Origin: Lentibacillus cibarius
Lineage (GTDB): Bacteria > Bacillota > Bacilli > Bacillales > Amphibacillaceae
Direction: 5' to 3'
Length of the DNA stretch: 64,000 bases
NCBI RefSeq assembly: GCF_005887555.1
Contig: NZ_VCIA01000001.1
Coordinates: 620,001 to 684,000 of the forward strand
The notes beneath the pieces are model-generated. The model searched no databases. It was not told the origin of the DNA and saw only the letters and a list, made by a program, of their open reading frames with translations. Of this stretch, positions 31,428-39,721 are shown one piece after another (the stretch's first letter is position 1; the number at the start of each line of letters is the position of its first letter). The position numbers were made by a program, and so were the translations under genes.

Positions 31428-32489
31428 CTAGTCATCTAATGGATTTAAACTTTCTTCACCCGTCATTTCAGACAGCATAGTAACAAGTAATTCTATCTCC
31501 TCATCCATATCCTTAAGACTAGACGTTTCGACAGGTGAGTGCATGTACCTGAGTGGCAGAGAAACCAGTGAAATGGGAACACCGGGACCGGTCAGTCGCA
31601 TACGGTCTGCATCTGTCCCTGTCATACGTGGTGTCAGTTCATACTGTACACGAATATTCCGTCTTCTAGCTGTTTTTTCGAGCATCTTATTGATTTTAAT
31701 GTTAATGGGAGCGCCTTTTGCCAGTACCGGACCGCCATCAAGTTTAACATCGCCGTGTTTATTTTTATTCACACCTGGATAATCCGTGGCAAATGTAACA
31801 TCACAAGCGATGGCCATAGTTGGCTTAATACCGGCAGCAGCAAAATACGCACCTCCCATATTTGTTTCCTCATTTACGGTACTGGCCGCATAAACACCAA
31901 CATCGCTTCCTCTATCTGAAAGCCGCCGCAGAACTTCAGCAACAATAAATGCCCCTGTCCGATTATCCAGACCGCGGCCGGATACATACCTGTCCATTAA
32001 AAGCTCTGGATTAGTCTTATAAACAGCCAAATCACCTATCTGTACAAACCGCTCCGCTTCTTCCTTTGTTTTATAACCGCAATCAATAAACAAATCTTCT
32101 AATCCGAAATCGTTTTTCAGGCCACCATGGTGTTGTGCATTGACACCGATAACCCCCGTTGATTCAGCGTTGTGCCCAAGTACGGTCACTTTCATTCCAA
32201 CAGCAGCCTTTGGATTTATGCCACCCATTTTATCAAAATGAAGAAATCCCTCATCATCAATGCGGTTAATAACAAGTGCAATTTCGTCGCAATGACCTGC
32301 CAATAATACTTTAAATTCAGCATCCGGATTTATAATTCCAATTGCATTGCCGGCATTATCCGTCTTGATTTCATCCGCAAAATCCTTTACATAGTTTATC
32401 CATTTTTTCTGAATGGCCACCTCATCACTTGACGGTGACGGTGTATGCAACAAATCCATTAAAAACGACCTGTTCGCCTGCTCCATCAA
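31428..32489 (-). CDS. M42 family aminopeptidase
   Basis: A 353-residue cytosolic di-metal aminopeptidase of the glutamyl-aminopeptidase/FrvX/CelM type. Expected metal and catalytic residues appear in order: GHCDEI (His/Asp, about residues 66-71), GRGLDNRTG (bridging Asp, about 176), VNEETNMGG (catalytic Glu pair), CDVTF (Asp) and MHSPVET (His, about 320). Members trim peptides from the N-terminus. It is monocistronic. Substrate preference cannot be read from sequence. Confidence 0.9.
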   Translation of the reverse strand: MMEQANRSFLMDLLHTPSPSSDEVAIQKKWINYVKDFADEIKTDNAGNAIGIINPDAEFKVLLAGHCDEIALVINRIDDEGFLHFDKMGGINPKAAVGMKVTVLGHNAESTGVIGVNAQHHGGLKNDFGLEDLFIDCGYKTKEEAERFVQIGDLAVYKTNPELLMDRYVSGRGLDNRTGAFIVAEVLRRLSDRGSDVGVYAASTVNEETNMGGAYFAAAGIKPTMAIACDVTFATDYPGVNKNKHGDVKLDGGPVLAKGAPINIKINKMLEKTARRRNIRVQYELTPRMTGTDADRMRLTGPGVPISLVSLPLRYMHSPVETSSLKDMDEEIELLVTMLSEMTGEESLNPLDD

Positions 32490-32667
32490 AAAACCTCCCT
32501 CTCATACTCTTCCATACAATCATAGCAAATTTTTTCCACGACGCGTAGCCACACGAATAAATGCCCTATTGTAGATAATATAAAGCGAACCAAGCACTTT
32601 AATTTACAGAATATTCTTCTTCAGGTACACTTTAGAAAGAAAATGGTAAAAAAAGGAGCGTCGACTA

Positions 32668-33231
32668 ATGACCCTTGAGCAATGGTTTGAGCAAGGCATG
32701 GACCCGGACACATATATAGAATCGATGCAGAAAAACAAAGAAAACTTACTACATATTTACGACCATTTCACATTACCGGAGGATGAGCAGTTTATTCGGA
32801 ACTTGGCAGCGCATGACCTTCGCGTTATTGTGCTCACGGAGGACTGGTGTGGCGATGCGATGCTCAACACACCTATCTTGCTTCGTCTCACTGAACAGGC
32901 TGACATACCGGTTAAATTCCTACCCCGAGATGAAAACCTTGAGCTGATGGATCAATACTTGACTAATGGAACATCACGATCAATTCCCAAGTTCATTTTC
33001 ATCGATAGCAATGGAAAAGAAGTGGCGGTATGGGGACCGAGAGCGGAAGAAATCCAGGAATTCGTCGACCATTCCAGACAGCAACTACCACCAAGCGATC
33101 ACGATGATTATAAGGAAAAGTCAAAAGAAATACGCCGATTTATGACTAAATCCTTTCGTGACAATACTGACTTCTGGCAGGAAGTTTATGAAAGCATCAA
33201 AACCACTTTGAAAAGAAATTTGAATCTGTAA
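32668..33231 (+). CDS. Thioredoxin-fold protein with a single-cysteine DWCGD motif
   Basis: A 187-residue cytosolic protein. The central part has a thioredoxin-like order: beta strand VIVLTEDWCGDAMLNTP (about residues 51-67), then SIPKFIFID with a cis-Pro (about 109-117). The redox CxxC is reduced to one Cys followed by Gly-Asp, as in the thioredoxin_9-like group of firmicute proteins. It may act as a thiol-binding or bacillithiol-linked protein; this is inference. ATG 32668 follows AAAAGGAGCG. A terminator lies at 33264-33305. Confidence 0.78.
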   Translation: MTLEQWFEQGMDPDTYIESMQKNKENLLHIYDHFTLPEDEQFIRNLAAHDLRVIVLTEDWCGDAMLNTPILLRLTEQADIPVKFLPRDENLELMDQYLTNGTSRSIPKFIFIDSNGKEVAVWGPRAEEIQEFVDHSRQQLPPSDHDDYKEKSKEIRRFMTKSFRDNTDFWQEVYESIKTTLKRNLNL

Positions 33232-33263
33232 TACTGGAACAGAAGATTTTTAGTTAAAGAAAA

Positions 33264-33305
33264 ACCCGAGTCGATTCAGATATTTCTGAATCAACTCGGG
33301 TTTTT
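33264..33305 (+). terminator. Rho-independent terminator of the thioredoxin-like gene
   Basis: CCCGAGTCGATTCAG and CTGAATCAACTCGGG form a 15-bp stem with one mismatch, followed by TTTTTTG. Confidence 0.9.
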
Positions 33306-33552
33306 TGCTTAATGAAATAAGCGCAGGGAAAACACATATCGTTCGTATTTAGAACTGATTTGTTTAGTTTTTTTCCCAGTCTCTTCCTTATCATGACGGA
33401 AACATCTTTCAGCAAATGTCAATCACGCCCGTGTATGGACTGCAATTACCTTTTATGGCGTATGAAAGTTTTGGACCTTTGCCAATACTATGTGTGTAAT
33501 TTTAATGGATTATCGTCATGCTATGATACATCCGGGCACGAACACAGAACAA

Positions 33553-33641
33553 AAGGAAGCGTCCTTGCAAGTAAAAGTTATATCGCTAAATTTTATAGTT
33601 TTTTATAAGGTCCTCCTAAGTCTATATTTTCTGACGTTACT
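33553..33641 (+). repeat. Dispersed repeat, copy 4 (internally deleted), joined to the TTTCTGAC tail
   Basis: AAAGGAAGCGTCCTTGCAAG leads straight into CTTGCAAGTAAAAGTTATAT... The 34-bp block 33564-33597 is identical to 35628-35661. Compared with copy 3 the central ~70 bp is missing, apparently between two CTTGCA repeats. The part 33590-33641 carries the same tail as 13296-13344 and 45758-45803. The rest of the 33232-33664 gap has only the upstream terminator and the yugO promoter region. Confidence 0.75.
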
Positions 33642-33664
33642 AAAAACATGGGCAGGTGAACAAA

Positions 33665-34663
33665 GTGAATCTCGAAGTATTTAAACATATTTATTTCCGT
33701 ATGCCGGCAGCTGTAAGGCTTCTCCTGTCTATTTTTGTACTCATGATCCTATTTGGATTTATCATTCACCTTGTCGAGCCAAATCAATTTCCATCCGTTT
33801 TTGATGGTGTATGGTGGGCGTTTATCACCGGCGCAACAGTCGGTTATGGTGATTATGTTCCACTTACTGTTCCAGGCAGAATCATTGGCATTCTTCTTCT
33901 ACTTTCCGGCGGTGGCATGCTGACATTTTATATTACGACGCTCGCCGCAACCACTATTAATCATGAGAATAAGCTTTCAGAAGGGAAAGTCTCTTTTAAC
34001 GGTAACCACCATATCGTAGTCATCGGCTGGAATGAGCGAACTAAACAGCTAACAGATATGATTGCCGATAAGGATTCTAACCAAGAAGTCGTGCTAATTG
34101 ACCGGACATTGGACAAATTACCTTATCGTCATTATCCAGTTCATTTCATCCATGGAGATCCGAGCGAGGATGCCGTATTAATACAGGCCAATATTAAAGC
34201 CGCTGAGGCCGTCCTCATTTCGTCAGATATTACCATTGACGAGCGAAAAGCGGATATTAACACCATCTTATCCATCATCGCTGTTCGTGGGAACAATCAA
34301 GATGTCTCAATAAATGCAGAAATTCTAACCATCAGCCAAGTAGAAAATGCCATTCGGGCGGGTGCGGACACCGTTATAAGCTCAAATGATTTTATGAGTA
34401 CACTGTTTTACCATGAGCTCTTCCATAAAGAACAGACAAAACCTTTTGAAACAGTGTTAACACTACTAAATAATCAACAATTTAACCACATTCCGCTTCC
34501 AGATAAGTTGGATGGAAACACCTTTAAAGAAACGGTACTGTTCTTCCTGGAAAACGGTGAACTTTTACTTGGAATAATTCGTGATGGCAAGTGGCATATG
34601 AATCCACGACCTGACATGGAACTTGACAAGGATGATACATTAATCATCCTCTCATCCTGGTAG
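33665..34663 (+). CDS. yugO: Potassium channel with RCK domain (YugO/MthK type)
   Basis: A 332-residue two-transmembrane K+ channel: TM1 about residues 16-35, pore helix and selectivity filter TVGYGDYVP (about 57-65), TM2 about 72-95, then a RCK/TrkA-N domain (HIVVIGWNERTKQL) and TrkA-C-like end. In B. subtilis YugO carries K+ signals in biofilms. The GTG at 33665 is chosen because AGGTG lies 7 nt upstream; the GTG at 33656 is inside that site. Its end overlaps the convergent yugN by 12 bp. Confidence 0.93.
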   Translation: MNLEVFKHIYFRMPAAVRLLLSIFVLMILFGFIIHLVEPNQFPSVFDGVWWAFITGATVGYGDYVPLTVPGRIIGILLLLSGGGMLTFYITTLAATTINHENKLSEGKVSFNGNHHIVVIGWNERTKQLTDMIADKDSNQEVVLIDRTLDKLPYRHYPVHFIHGDPSEDAVLIQANIKAAEAVLISSDITIDERKADINTILSIIAVRGNNQDVSINAEILTISQVENAIRAGADTVISSNDFMSTLFYHELFHKEQTKPFETVLTLLNNQQFNHIPLPDKLDGNTFKETVLFFLENGELLLGIIRDGKWHMNPRPDMELDKDDTLIILSSW

Positions 34664-35032
34664 TAACAATTCTTCTACCTTTCGCAGCACAGCTTCACCG
34701 ACTTTCCTAGTTTCACGGTTCAAACCGGGATCAGCTACGGAAAAATCCAAGGTATCATTTTCATCGCTTTTTGCCGTTTCCGGGTATTCAAAATTAAGTA
34801 AATACGGCTTCTCTAGCCGTATTGTTACCCCCGGAAAATCTAATGAACCTTGAACGGCATAAAATGGAATACGCATTAAATAGTGTATGCCTTGGTCATT
34901 AATAATCAATTCAATTATCGATTGTTCATAATCCCAATTCGTTCGGATAATTGAACCTCCTGGCCTAAATCTCTCTTCCAGCACATAAAGTGGGTATATG
35001 TTGTTTTCCATCAAAGAGTGTAACGGAATCAT
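34652..35032 (-). CDS. yugN: YugN family protein
   Basis: A 126-residue soluble protein matching the YugN-like family of Bacillaceae, with GGSIIRTNWDYEQ (about residues 25-37) and YLMRIPFYAVQGSLD. It has no signal or membrane segment. Function is unknown. Its position convergent with the K+ channel gene and near pgi is as in B. subtilis. The stop overlaps the yugO end by 12 bp. Confidence 0.85.
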   Translation of the reverse strand: MIPLHSLMENNIYPLYVLEERFRPGGSIIRTNWDYEQSIIELIINDQGIHYLMRIPFYAVQGSLDFPGVTIRLEKPYLLNFEYPETAKSDENDTLDFSVADPGLNRETRKVGEAVLRKVEELLLPG

Positions 35033-35156
35033 GCCAGTTTACCTCCCTCGTTTTACAAAAGAAGCGTTATTCATTATTTTTTGCTCGAAAACAAAATATA
35101 TGCTAAAATATCTTATTGTGTTAAAAGAATCGAATACAATATAGGAGTTGTTCAGC

Positions 35157-35521
35157 ATGGGAGATAAGTTTGAAACTGGTAGATTTTAGAAGGAAAAGTT
35201 ACCGGCATTCAGCCATATGGGGCATTTGTTGCTTTAGATGAAGAAACACAAGGTCTTGTTCATATTTCCGAAATAACACACGGCTATGTTAAGGATGTTC
35301 ATGAGCACTTGGCAATCGGTGATGAAGTGAAAGTGAAGGTCTTAAGTGCCGATGAAGAAAATAACAAAGTTTCTTTATCCATCCGAGCAACCGAAGAACC
35401 GCCAAAAAACAATCCAACAAACCAGAAAAAGTATGAAGCTAATCAGTCGGATAACACAAATGCCGGTTTTAATACATTGAAAGATAAACTTGAGGAATGG
35501 ATAAAACAATCAGAAAGGTAG
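35157..35521 (+). pseudogene. yugI: yugI, general stress protein 13 (S1 RNA-binding domain), frameshifted
   Basis: ATG 35157 follows ATAGGAGTTG and encodes MGDKFETG, then reads a stop TAG at 35187-35189. Moving to the frame that starts at 35183 gives ILEGKVTGIQPYGAFVALDEE and continues to 35521, giving a complete S1 domain (about residues 6-75) and the usual tail FNTLKDKLEEWI. A single missing base after codon 8 (near 35182) explains both parts. YugI binds 30S ribosomes in B. subtilis. This is either a real inactivating mutation or a sequence error; the rest of the gene is well conserved, which favours an error or a very recent event. Confidence 0.88.
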
Positions 35522-35533
35522 AACAAGTAAGAT

Positions 35534-35664
35534 CAAAGGCGAAAGCACCCTTGCAGGATAAAACCATCACGCCCTGCGCGTGCGCCACACTAGTACGCCC
35601 TGCACGTCGGAGCCGGACGTGGCTTATCTTGCAAGTAAAAGTTATATCGCTAAATTTTATACTT
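35534..35664 (+). repeat. Dispersed intergenic repeat, copy 3 (longest)
   Basis: It contains AAAGGCGAAAGCACCC, TTGCAGGATAAAACCATCAC, GCCCTGCGCG, CACTAGTACGCCCTGCACGT, GGAGCCGGACGTGG and then CTTGCAAGTAAAAGTTATAT. It aligns end to end with copies 1 and 2 and shares a 34-bp identical block with copy 4. It begins 13 bp after the yugI stop, before the yugI terminator. The remaining gap to pgi has no gene. Confidence 0.78.
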
Positions 35665-35675
35665 TCTTAACTAAC

Positions 35676-35745
35676 AAAAAAGAGGCTTCTTCAAATATGC
35701 GTCATGAAAGACGAATTCGGCATATTTGAATTTGCCTCTTTTTAT
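35676..35745 (+). terminator. Long imperfect hairpin terminator after yugI
   Basis: AAAGAGGC + TTCAAATATGC pairs with GCATATTTGAA + GCCTCTTT across a loop of about 19 nt, ending in TTTTTAT. It sits beyond the repeat copy. Confidence 0.78.
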
Positions 35746-35912
35746 GATTTACCAATAATGTCCAACGCCAAACAAAGAACTTACATACCACCCATTAGCC
35801 CCCCTTCCATACGTTTACATTCGTTTATATACGTTATGTTACACAAAAATAGCTCTAGCTTGAATGAACAGCGAGAAATTAGGTAAAGTAAAAAGTACAA
35901 GGAGGAATATAT

Positions 35913-37262
35913 ATGACACATATCAGTTTTTCATGCACAAATGCATATCAGTTTTTCAAGCAAGAAGAAATGGACTACTTGAACGATTATATAGAAACTG
36001 CTCACTACAAACTTCATGAAAATACCGGTCAGGGCAGCGATTTTTTGGGGTGGCTCGATTTGCCGGAGAACATGGACAAAGAGGAATTCACGCGGATTAA
36101 AACCGCCTCAAAAAAAATCAAAAACGACTCCGATGTGCTGCTCGTTATTGGGATTGGCGGTTCGTATCTGGGGTCACGTGCGGCCATTGACATGCTTAAT
36201 CATTCCTTTCAAAACTTACTTCCCGGGGACAAACGCCAAGCTCCTCAAATCATTTTCGCGGGTAATCATATCAGTTCGACATACATAAGTGAGCTGCAAG
36301 ACATACTCGAAAATAAAGACGTATCCATTAACGTTATCTCTAAAAGTGGAACTACGACCGAGCCGGCGATAGCCTTCCGAGTTTTCCGTAAATTCCTTGA
36401 AGACAAATATGGTAAAGAAGAAGCGAGAAAACGAATCTACGCGACAACTGATAAAGAAAAAGGTGCTTTAAAAACCGTTGCGGAGGCAGAAGGATACGAA
36501 ACATTCGTCATTCCTGATAATGTTGGAGGCAGATATTCCGTACTAACAGCAGTTGGACTATTGCCAATCGCTGTGAGCGGCATTGCAATCGATGAAATTA
36601 TTCACGGTGCCAAAGTTGCCATGAATGATCTGAATGAGCCGAAACTCGCTAACAATCCGGCCTATCAATATGCGGCAGCTCGCAACATTTTATATAACAA
36701 AGGCAAGACGACAGAATTGCTGATTAACTACGAACCGCAACTCAACATGTTCAGTGAATGGTGGAAACAGCTCTTTGGCGAAAGTGAAGGCAAGGATCAG
36801 AAAGGTATTTTTCCGGCATCCGCCAATTTTACCACTGACCTTCACTCGATGGGACAATATATTCAGGATGGCCGCCGCGACCTGTTCGAGACTGTTCTGC
36901 ACATTAATAAGCCAAAGAAAGCTATCATGGTAGAAGAGGACACAGACAATGCTGATGGACTTAATTATTTGGCTGGAAAAACGCTGCACGAAATCAATGA
37001 CAAAGCCTATCAGGGAACACTGCTAGCACATACGGACGGCGGGGTGCCAAATTTAGTCATTGAGGTGCCAACACTTGATGCATATACGTTTGGCTACCTT
37101 GTATACTTTTTCGAGAAAGCATGTGCGGTGAGCGGTTACTTGCTCGGTGTCAACCCGTTCGATCAGCCCGGCGTGGAAGCATATAAGAAAAATATGTTTG
37201 CACTTCTCGGCAAGCCGGGATTTGAGGATGAAAAAGAAAAGCTTGAAAAAAGACTAAAATAA
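35913..37262 (+). CDS. pgi: Glucose-6-phosphate isomerase
   Basis: Interconverts glucose-6-phosphate and fructose-6-phosphate. The 449-residue protein has the sugar-phosphate motif [16 protein letters not shown] (about residues 73-88), the SKSGTTTEP loop (about 146-154), the catalytic glutamate region [10 protein letters not shown], and a C-terminal active-site Lys in [24 protein letters not shown] precedes ATG 35913. Location next to yugI and yugN matches B. subtilis. It may be read into the structured region 37289-37387. Confidence 0.97.
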   Translation: MTHISFSCTNAYQFFKQEEMDYLNDYIETAHYKLHENTGQGSDFLGWLDLPENMDKEEFTRIKTASKKIKNDSDVLLVIGIGGSYLGSRAAIDMLNHSFQNLLPGDKRQAPQIIFAGNHISSTYISELQDILENKDVSINVISKSGTTTEPAIAFRVFRKFLEDKYGKEEARKRIYATTDKEKGALKTVAEAEGYETFVIPDNVGGRYSVLTAVGLLPIAVSGIAIDEIIHGAKVAMNDLNEPKLANNPAYQYAAARNILYNKGKTTELLINYEPQLNMFSEWWKQLFGESEGKDQKGIFPASANFTTDLHSMGQYIQDGRRDLFETVLHINKPKKAIMVEEDTDNADGLNYLAGKTLHEINDKAYQGTLLAHTDGGVPNLVIEVPTLDAYTFGYLVYFFEKACAVSGYLLGVNPFDQPGVEAYKKNMFALLGKPGFEDEKEKLEKRLK

Positions 37263-37288
37263 CAATTCGGGCAATTTTTTGCTATAAG

Positions 37289-37347
37289 ACGTTTAAATTC
37301 TGGATGTGGGGGTAATACTTTAAACGTAAGACTTTCTCGTATTCCCC
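37289..37347 (+). ncRNA. Candidate H-type pseudoknot RNA between pgi and patB
   Basis: Two interleaved complementary pairs are visible: stem 1 ACGTTTAAA (37289-37297) with TTTAAACGT (37319-37327), 9 bp perfect; stem 2 GGGGGTAATAC (37308-37318) with GTATTCCCCC (37339-37347), 10 bp with one bulged base. Loop lengths are 10, 0 and 11 nt, which is geometrically suitable for a classical H-type pseudoknot. A terminator starts 7 nt later. It could be part of the pgi 3' end, a small RNA or a cis-regulator. I do not recognise it as a known riboswitch class. Confidence 0.5.
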
Positions 37348-37353
37348 CTGTTA

Positions 37354-37387
37354 AGCAAAGCGTCAATAACGCTTTGCTATTTTTTTG
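37354..37387 (+). terminator. Rho-independent terminator of pgi
   Basis: AGCAAAGCG (37354-37362) and CGCTTTGCT (37370-37378) form a 9-bp stem followed by ATTTTTTTG. Confidence 0.9.
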
Positions 37388-37505
37388 TACTTAAGGTTGA
37401 ACAGGATCTCATTCAGCGGGATAAATGCTTGGCAGTTTAACCTCTACCCATTTTCCAGTATAATAGTAAACGGAATTATTAGCTATTAGAGCAGGAGGTT
37501 AAATA

Positions 37506-38678
37506 ATGGCGGCTTTTGAAAAAGTATATGACCGTACAAATACTCGTTCCGTCAAATGGGACATGCGAAAGAATGTATTCCAAACCGATAATGTATTGCC
37601 GATGTGGGTAGCAGATATGGATTTTCAAGCACCACAGGCAGTTAATGATGCATTAATCGAGCGCGCAAAACATGGCATTTATGGATATACAACAATTGAT
37701 AGTGACGTGAGAAATGCTATTATCAGCTGGATTTCCAGGCGGCACAGCTGGGAAATCAAGGACGATTGGCTTTCATTCAGCCCGGGGGTCGTTGCAAGCT
37801 TACATATGGCTGTTCAGGCGTTTACCGATCCCGGTGACAGCATTCTCATTCAGACACCTGTATACACCCCTTTTTACAATGTCATTGAAACACATGACCG
37901 AACGATTGTGAAAAATCCGTTGCGGCGAAAAGATCACTATTACCATATTGATTTTGAAGATTTCGAGGAAAAATTAAAAACCGGTGTGAAGGCATTCATT
38001 CTTTGCTCCCCGCACAATCCGGTTGGACGTGTGTGGACAGAAGAAGAACTGAAAGAAATGGCCCGGCTTTGCCTGAAACATGACGTACTCATTCTATCTG
38101 ATGAAATACATGCAGACCTTATCTACCCAGGCGAAAGACATATACCTATTGCCTCTCTTTCAGACGAGATTGCAGCGCAGACCATCACATTCATGTCGCC
38201 ATCAAAAACATTCAACCTAGCGGGACTACAAGCATCGTATATCATTACTTCCGATAAGCAAAAACGGGATTTGCTGGATAAACAGTTGACCAACCAGGGA
38301 CATCACATGATTAATACGATGGGAAACATAGCTATAGAGGCGTCCTATCAGCATGGAGAAAAATGGCTTGATGAACTCCGTGATGTATTGGCGGGAAATA
38401 AAGCTTACGTCATTCAAAAGCTTGAAGGCGAGACAAATAAGCTGAAAGTGACCAAATCGGAAGGAACTTATCTGCTGTGGATAGACTGCAGTGCACTTGG
38501 CCTAGATAGTGAAGGATTAAAGGAATTCATGAGCAAAACAGCCGGCGTAGGGCTCAATGCCGGTGCAGGCTATGGTGAAGAAGGCGAAATGTTCATGCGC
38601 ATGAACATTGCTTGCCCTCGGGCGACACTGCAGGAAGGTGTTCAGCGTATCGTAGAAGCTGTTAATAATTATCAGTAG
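37506..38678 (+). CDS. patB: PLP-dependent C-S lyase / aminotransferase PatB (MalY family)
   Basis: A 390-residue fold-type I PLP enzyme with cystathionine beta-lyase activity in its B. subtilis homologue. It begins with the MalY/PatB-type motif (NTRSVKWD, PMWVADMDF), contains the PLP-lysine segment SPSKTFNLAG (about residues 227-236) and SDEIHADL (Asp pairing with the pyridine). ATG 37506 follows GCAGGAGG. In B. subtilis patB precedes kinB and kapB; here kinB is absent and two unrelated minus-strand genes intervene. Confidence 0.92.
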   Translation: MAAFEKVYDRTNTRSVKWDMRKNVFQTDNVLPMWVADMDFQAPQAVNDALIERAKHGIYGYTTIDSDVRNAIISWISRRHSWEIKDDWLSFSPGVVASLHMAVQAFTDPGDSILIQTPVYTPFYNVIETHDRTIVKNPLRRKDHYYHIDFEDFEEKLKTGVKAFILCSPHNPVGRVWTEEELKEMARLCLKHDVLILSDEIHADLIYPGERHIPIASLSDEIAAQTITFMSPSKTFNLAGLQASYIITSDKQKRDLLDKQLTNQGHHMINTMGNIAIEASYQHGEKWLDELRDVLAGNKAYVIQKLEGETNKLKVTKSEGTYLLWIDCSALGLDSEGLKEFMSKTAGVGLNAGAGYGEEGEMFMRMNIACPRATLQEGVQRIVEAVNNYQ

Positions 38679-38684
38679 CATTGT

Positions 38685-38722
38685 TCAGGTGATCCAATAT
38701 TTTGGTTGGATCACCTGTTGTT
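38685..38722 (+). terminator. Rho-independent terminator of patB
   Basis: CAGGTGATCCAA (38685-38696) and TTGGATCACCTG (38706-38717) form a 12-bp perfect stem followed by TTGTTTT. Confidence 0.88.
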
Positions 38723-38752
38723 TTAGCGCCACTTTCCATAAGGCCGCGCCTG

Positions 38753-39331
38753 TTATTCTTCCTGTTCCTCATTAAAATCGGTCGGATCTGTCGGTGTTTC
38801 AGTCGTCTTCTTTTCATCTTTCGCAATAAGACCGCAAGCTATTCTTGCACCGGAATCACCACCAGGCTGGCTGACTCCATCATCCTGCTCTTCAGTTATG
38901 ACGAGTGATGTTCCCTCCCCGTCCAGCAGCGATTTTTTGCCGTCGAGGAGTGTGGCCTCCGGTAGCATCAGTTCAGCATCAACAAGACCGCCTGCATCTG
39001 CCTCAATATTAGGGAGATCACCCAAATGCGCGCCTTCCGGATGCATTAGTCCATGCTGGTCTCCGGTTGGATTCAAGTGATTACCTGCTGTCTTAAAATC
39101 AGGCGCATCGCATTTAGGATACTCATGGATATGGATGCCGTGGTAACCTGGCTCTAATCCTTCCAGTTTTAGTTTAACGTTCACACCAGCATCAGCTTCT
39201 GTTAGCTTAGCTGTACCAATCATATCATCTGAAGAATTGTACATCTCCACCGTTCGTGTGGTTTCCTTATTTTCCTGACAGGCCGTCAGCCATGTCAACG
39301 AAACAAGTACAATTACAACGAATACTCTCAT
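38753..39331 (-). CDS. Cu/Zn superoxide dismutase-like lipoprotein
   Basis: A 192-residue lipoprotein: signal peptide with a lipobox ending LTAC (Cys about 18), a Greek-key SodC domain and an acidic, Glu/Thr-rich tail (last 25 residues). Cu ligands HIHEYPKC (two His) and GNHLNP are present, as are the Zn-site QHG, AHLGDLPN and the disulfide Cys in KCDAP and ARIACG. The fourth Cu ligand expected in the segment SLVIHxxxDD reads SLVITEEQDD, with Thr in place of His. B. subtilis YojM is also altered at copper ligands. Catalytic activity is doubtful. It lies between patB and kapB. Confidence 0.88.
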   Translation of the reverse strand: MRVFVVIVLVSLTWLTACQENKETTRTVEMYNSSDDMIGTAKLTEADAGVNVKLKLEGLEPGYHGIHIHEYPKCDAPDFKTAGNHLNPTGDQHGLMHPEGAHLGDLPNIEADAGGLVDAELMLPEATLLDGKKSLLDGEGTSLVITEEQDDGVSQPGGDSGARIACGLIAKDEKKTTETPTDPTDFNEEQEE

Positions 39332-39417
39332 CTATGGTACTCCTTTTCAATTACATTGTATTTTCAGTATCCGCAATCAGATAAAAATTAAACGGATTCC
39401 TTTAAAAGAAACCCGTT

Positions 39418-39606
39418 TCAATCGCTATCTTTTTTTGTCTCAAAATACTGTTGGTACTGCTTTTCTGCTTTTTTTGCCTCTTTCCTGGAAACCTTTATAA
39501 AAAAATACATGGTTATGACAGCACCAATCATAAATATAATTAATGTTATGACAGCAGGAATGTATTCTGTTTTATCTTCTGGAAAGTATAAGAACTCCAT
39601 CATCAT
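39418..39606 (-). CDS. Small single-pass membrane protein
   Basis: A 62-residue protein with one hydrophobic segment (about residues 16-37, IPAVITLIIFMIGAVITMYF) and a basic/charged, probably cytoplasmic coiled tail rich in Lys, Glu and Gln. AAGGAAG lies 6 nt before the first of three ATG codons at 39606. It stands alone between the SodC-like gene and kapB. No family recognised. Confidence 0.65.
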   Translation of the reverse strand: MMMEFLYFPEDKTEYIPAVITLIIFMIGAVITMYFFIKVSRKEAKKAEKQYQQYFETKKDSD

Positions 39607-39721
39607 CTATCACTTCCTTACACTCATTATAGCACCAAACAAGTAACTTTTAAATCCAGCACCTGCTAATTGCTGAATTCCTTGCCATCTGGCACAATGG
39701 ACAAAAAAGGAGGATAATAAA

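Noticed and set aside
33360..33608. 82-codon open frame before yugO
   Set aside because: Its end lies inside a dispersed repeat and there is no ribosome-binding site.
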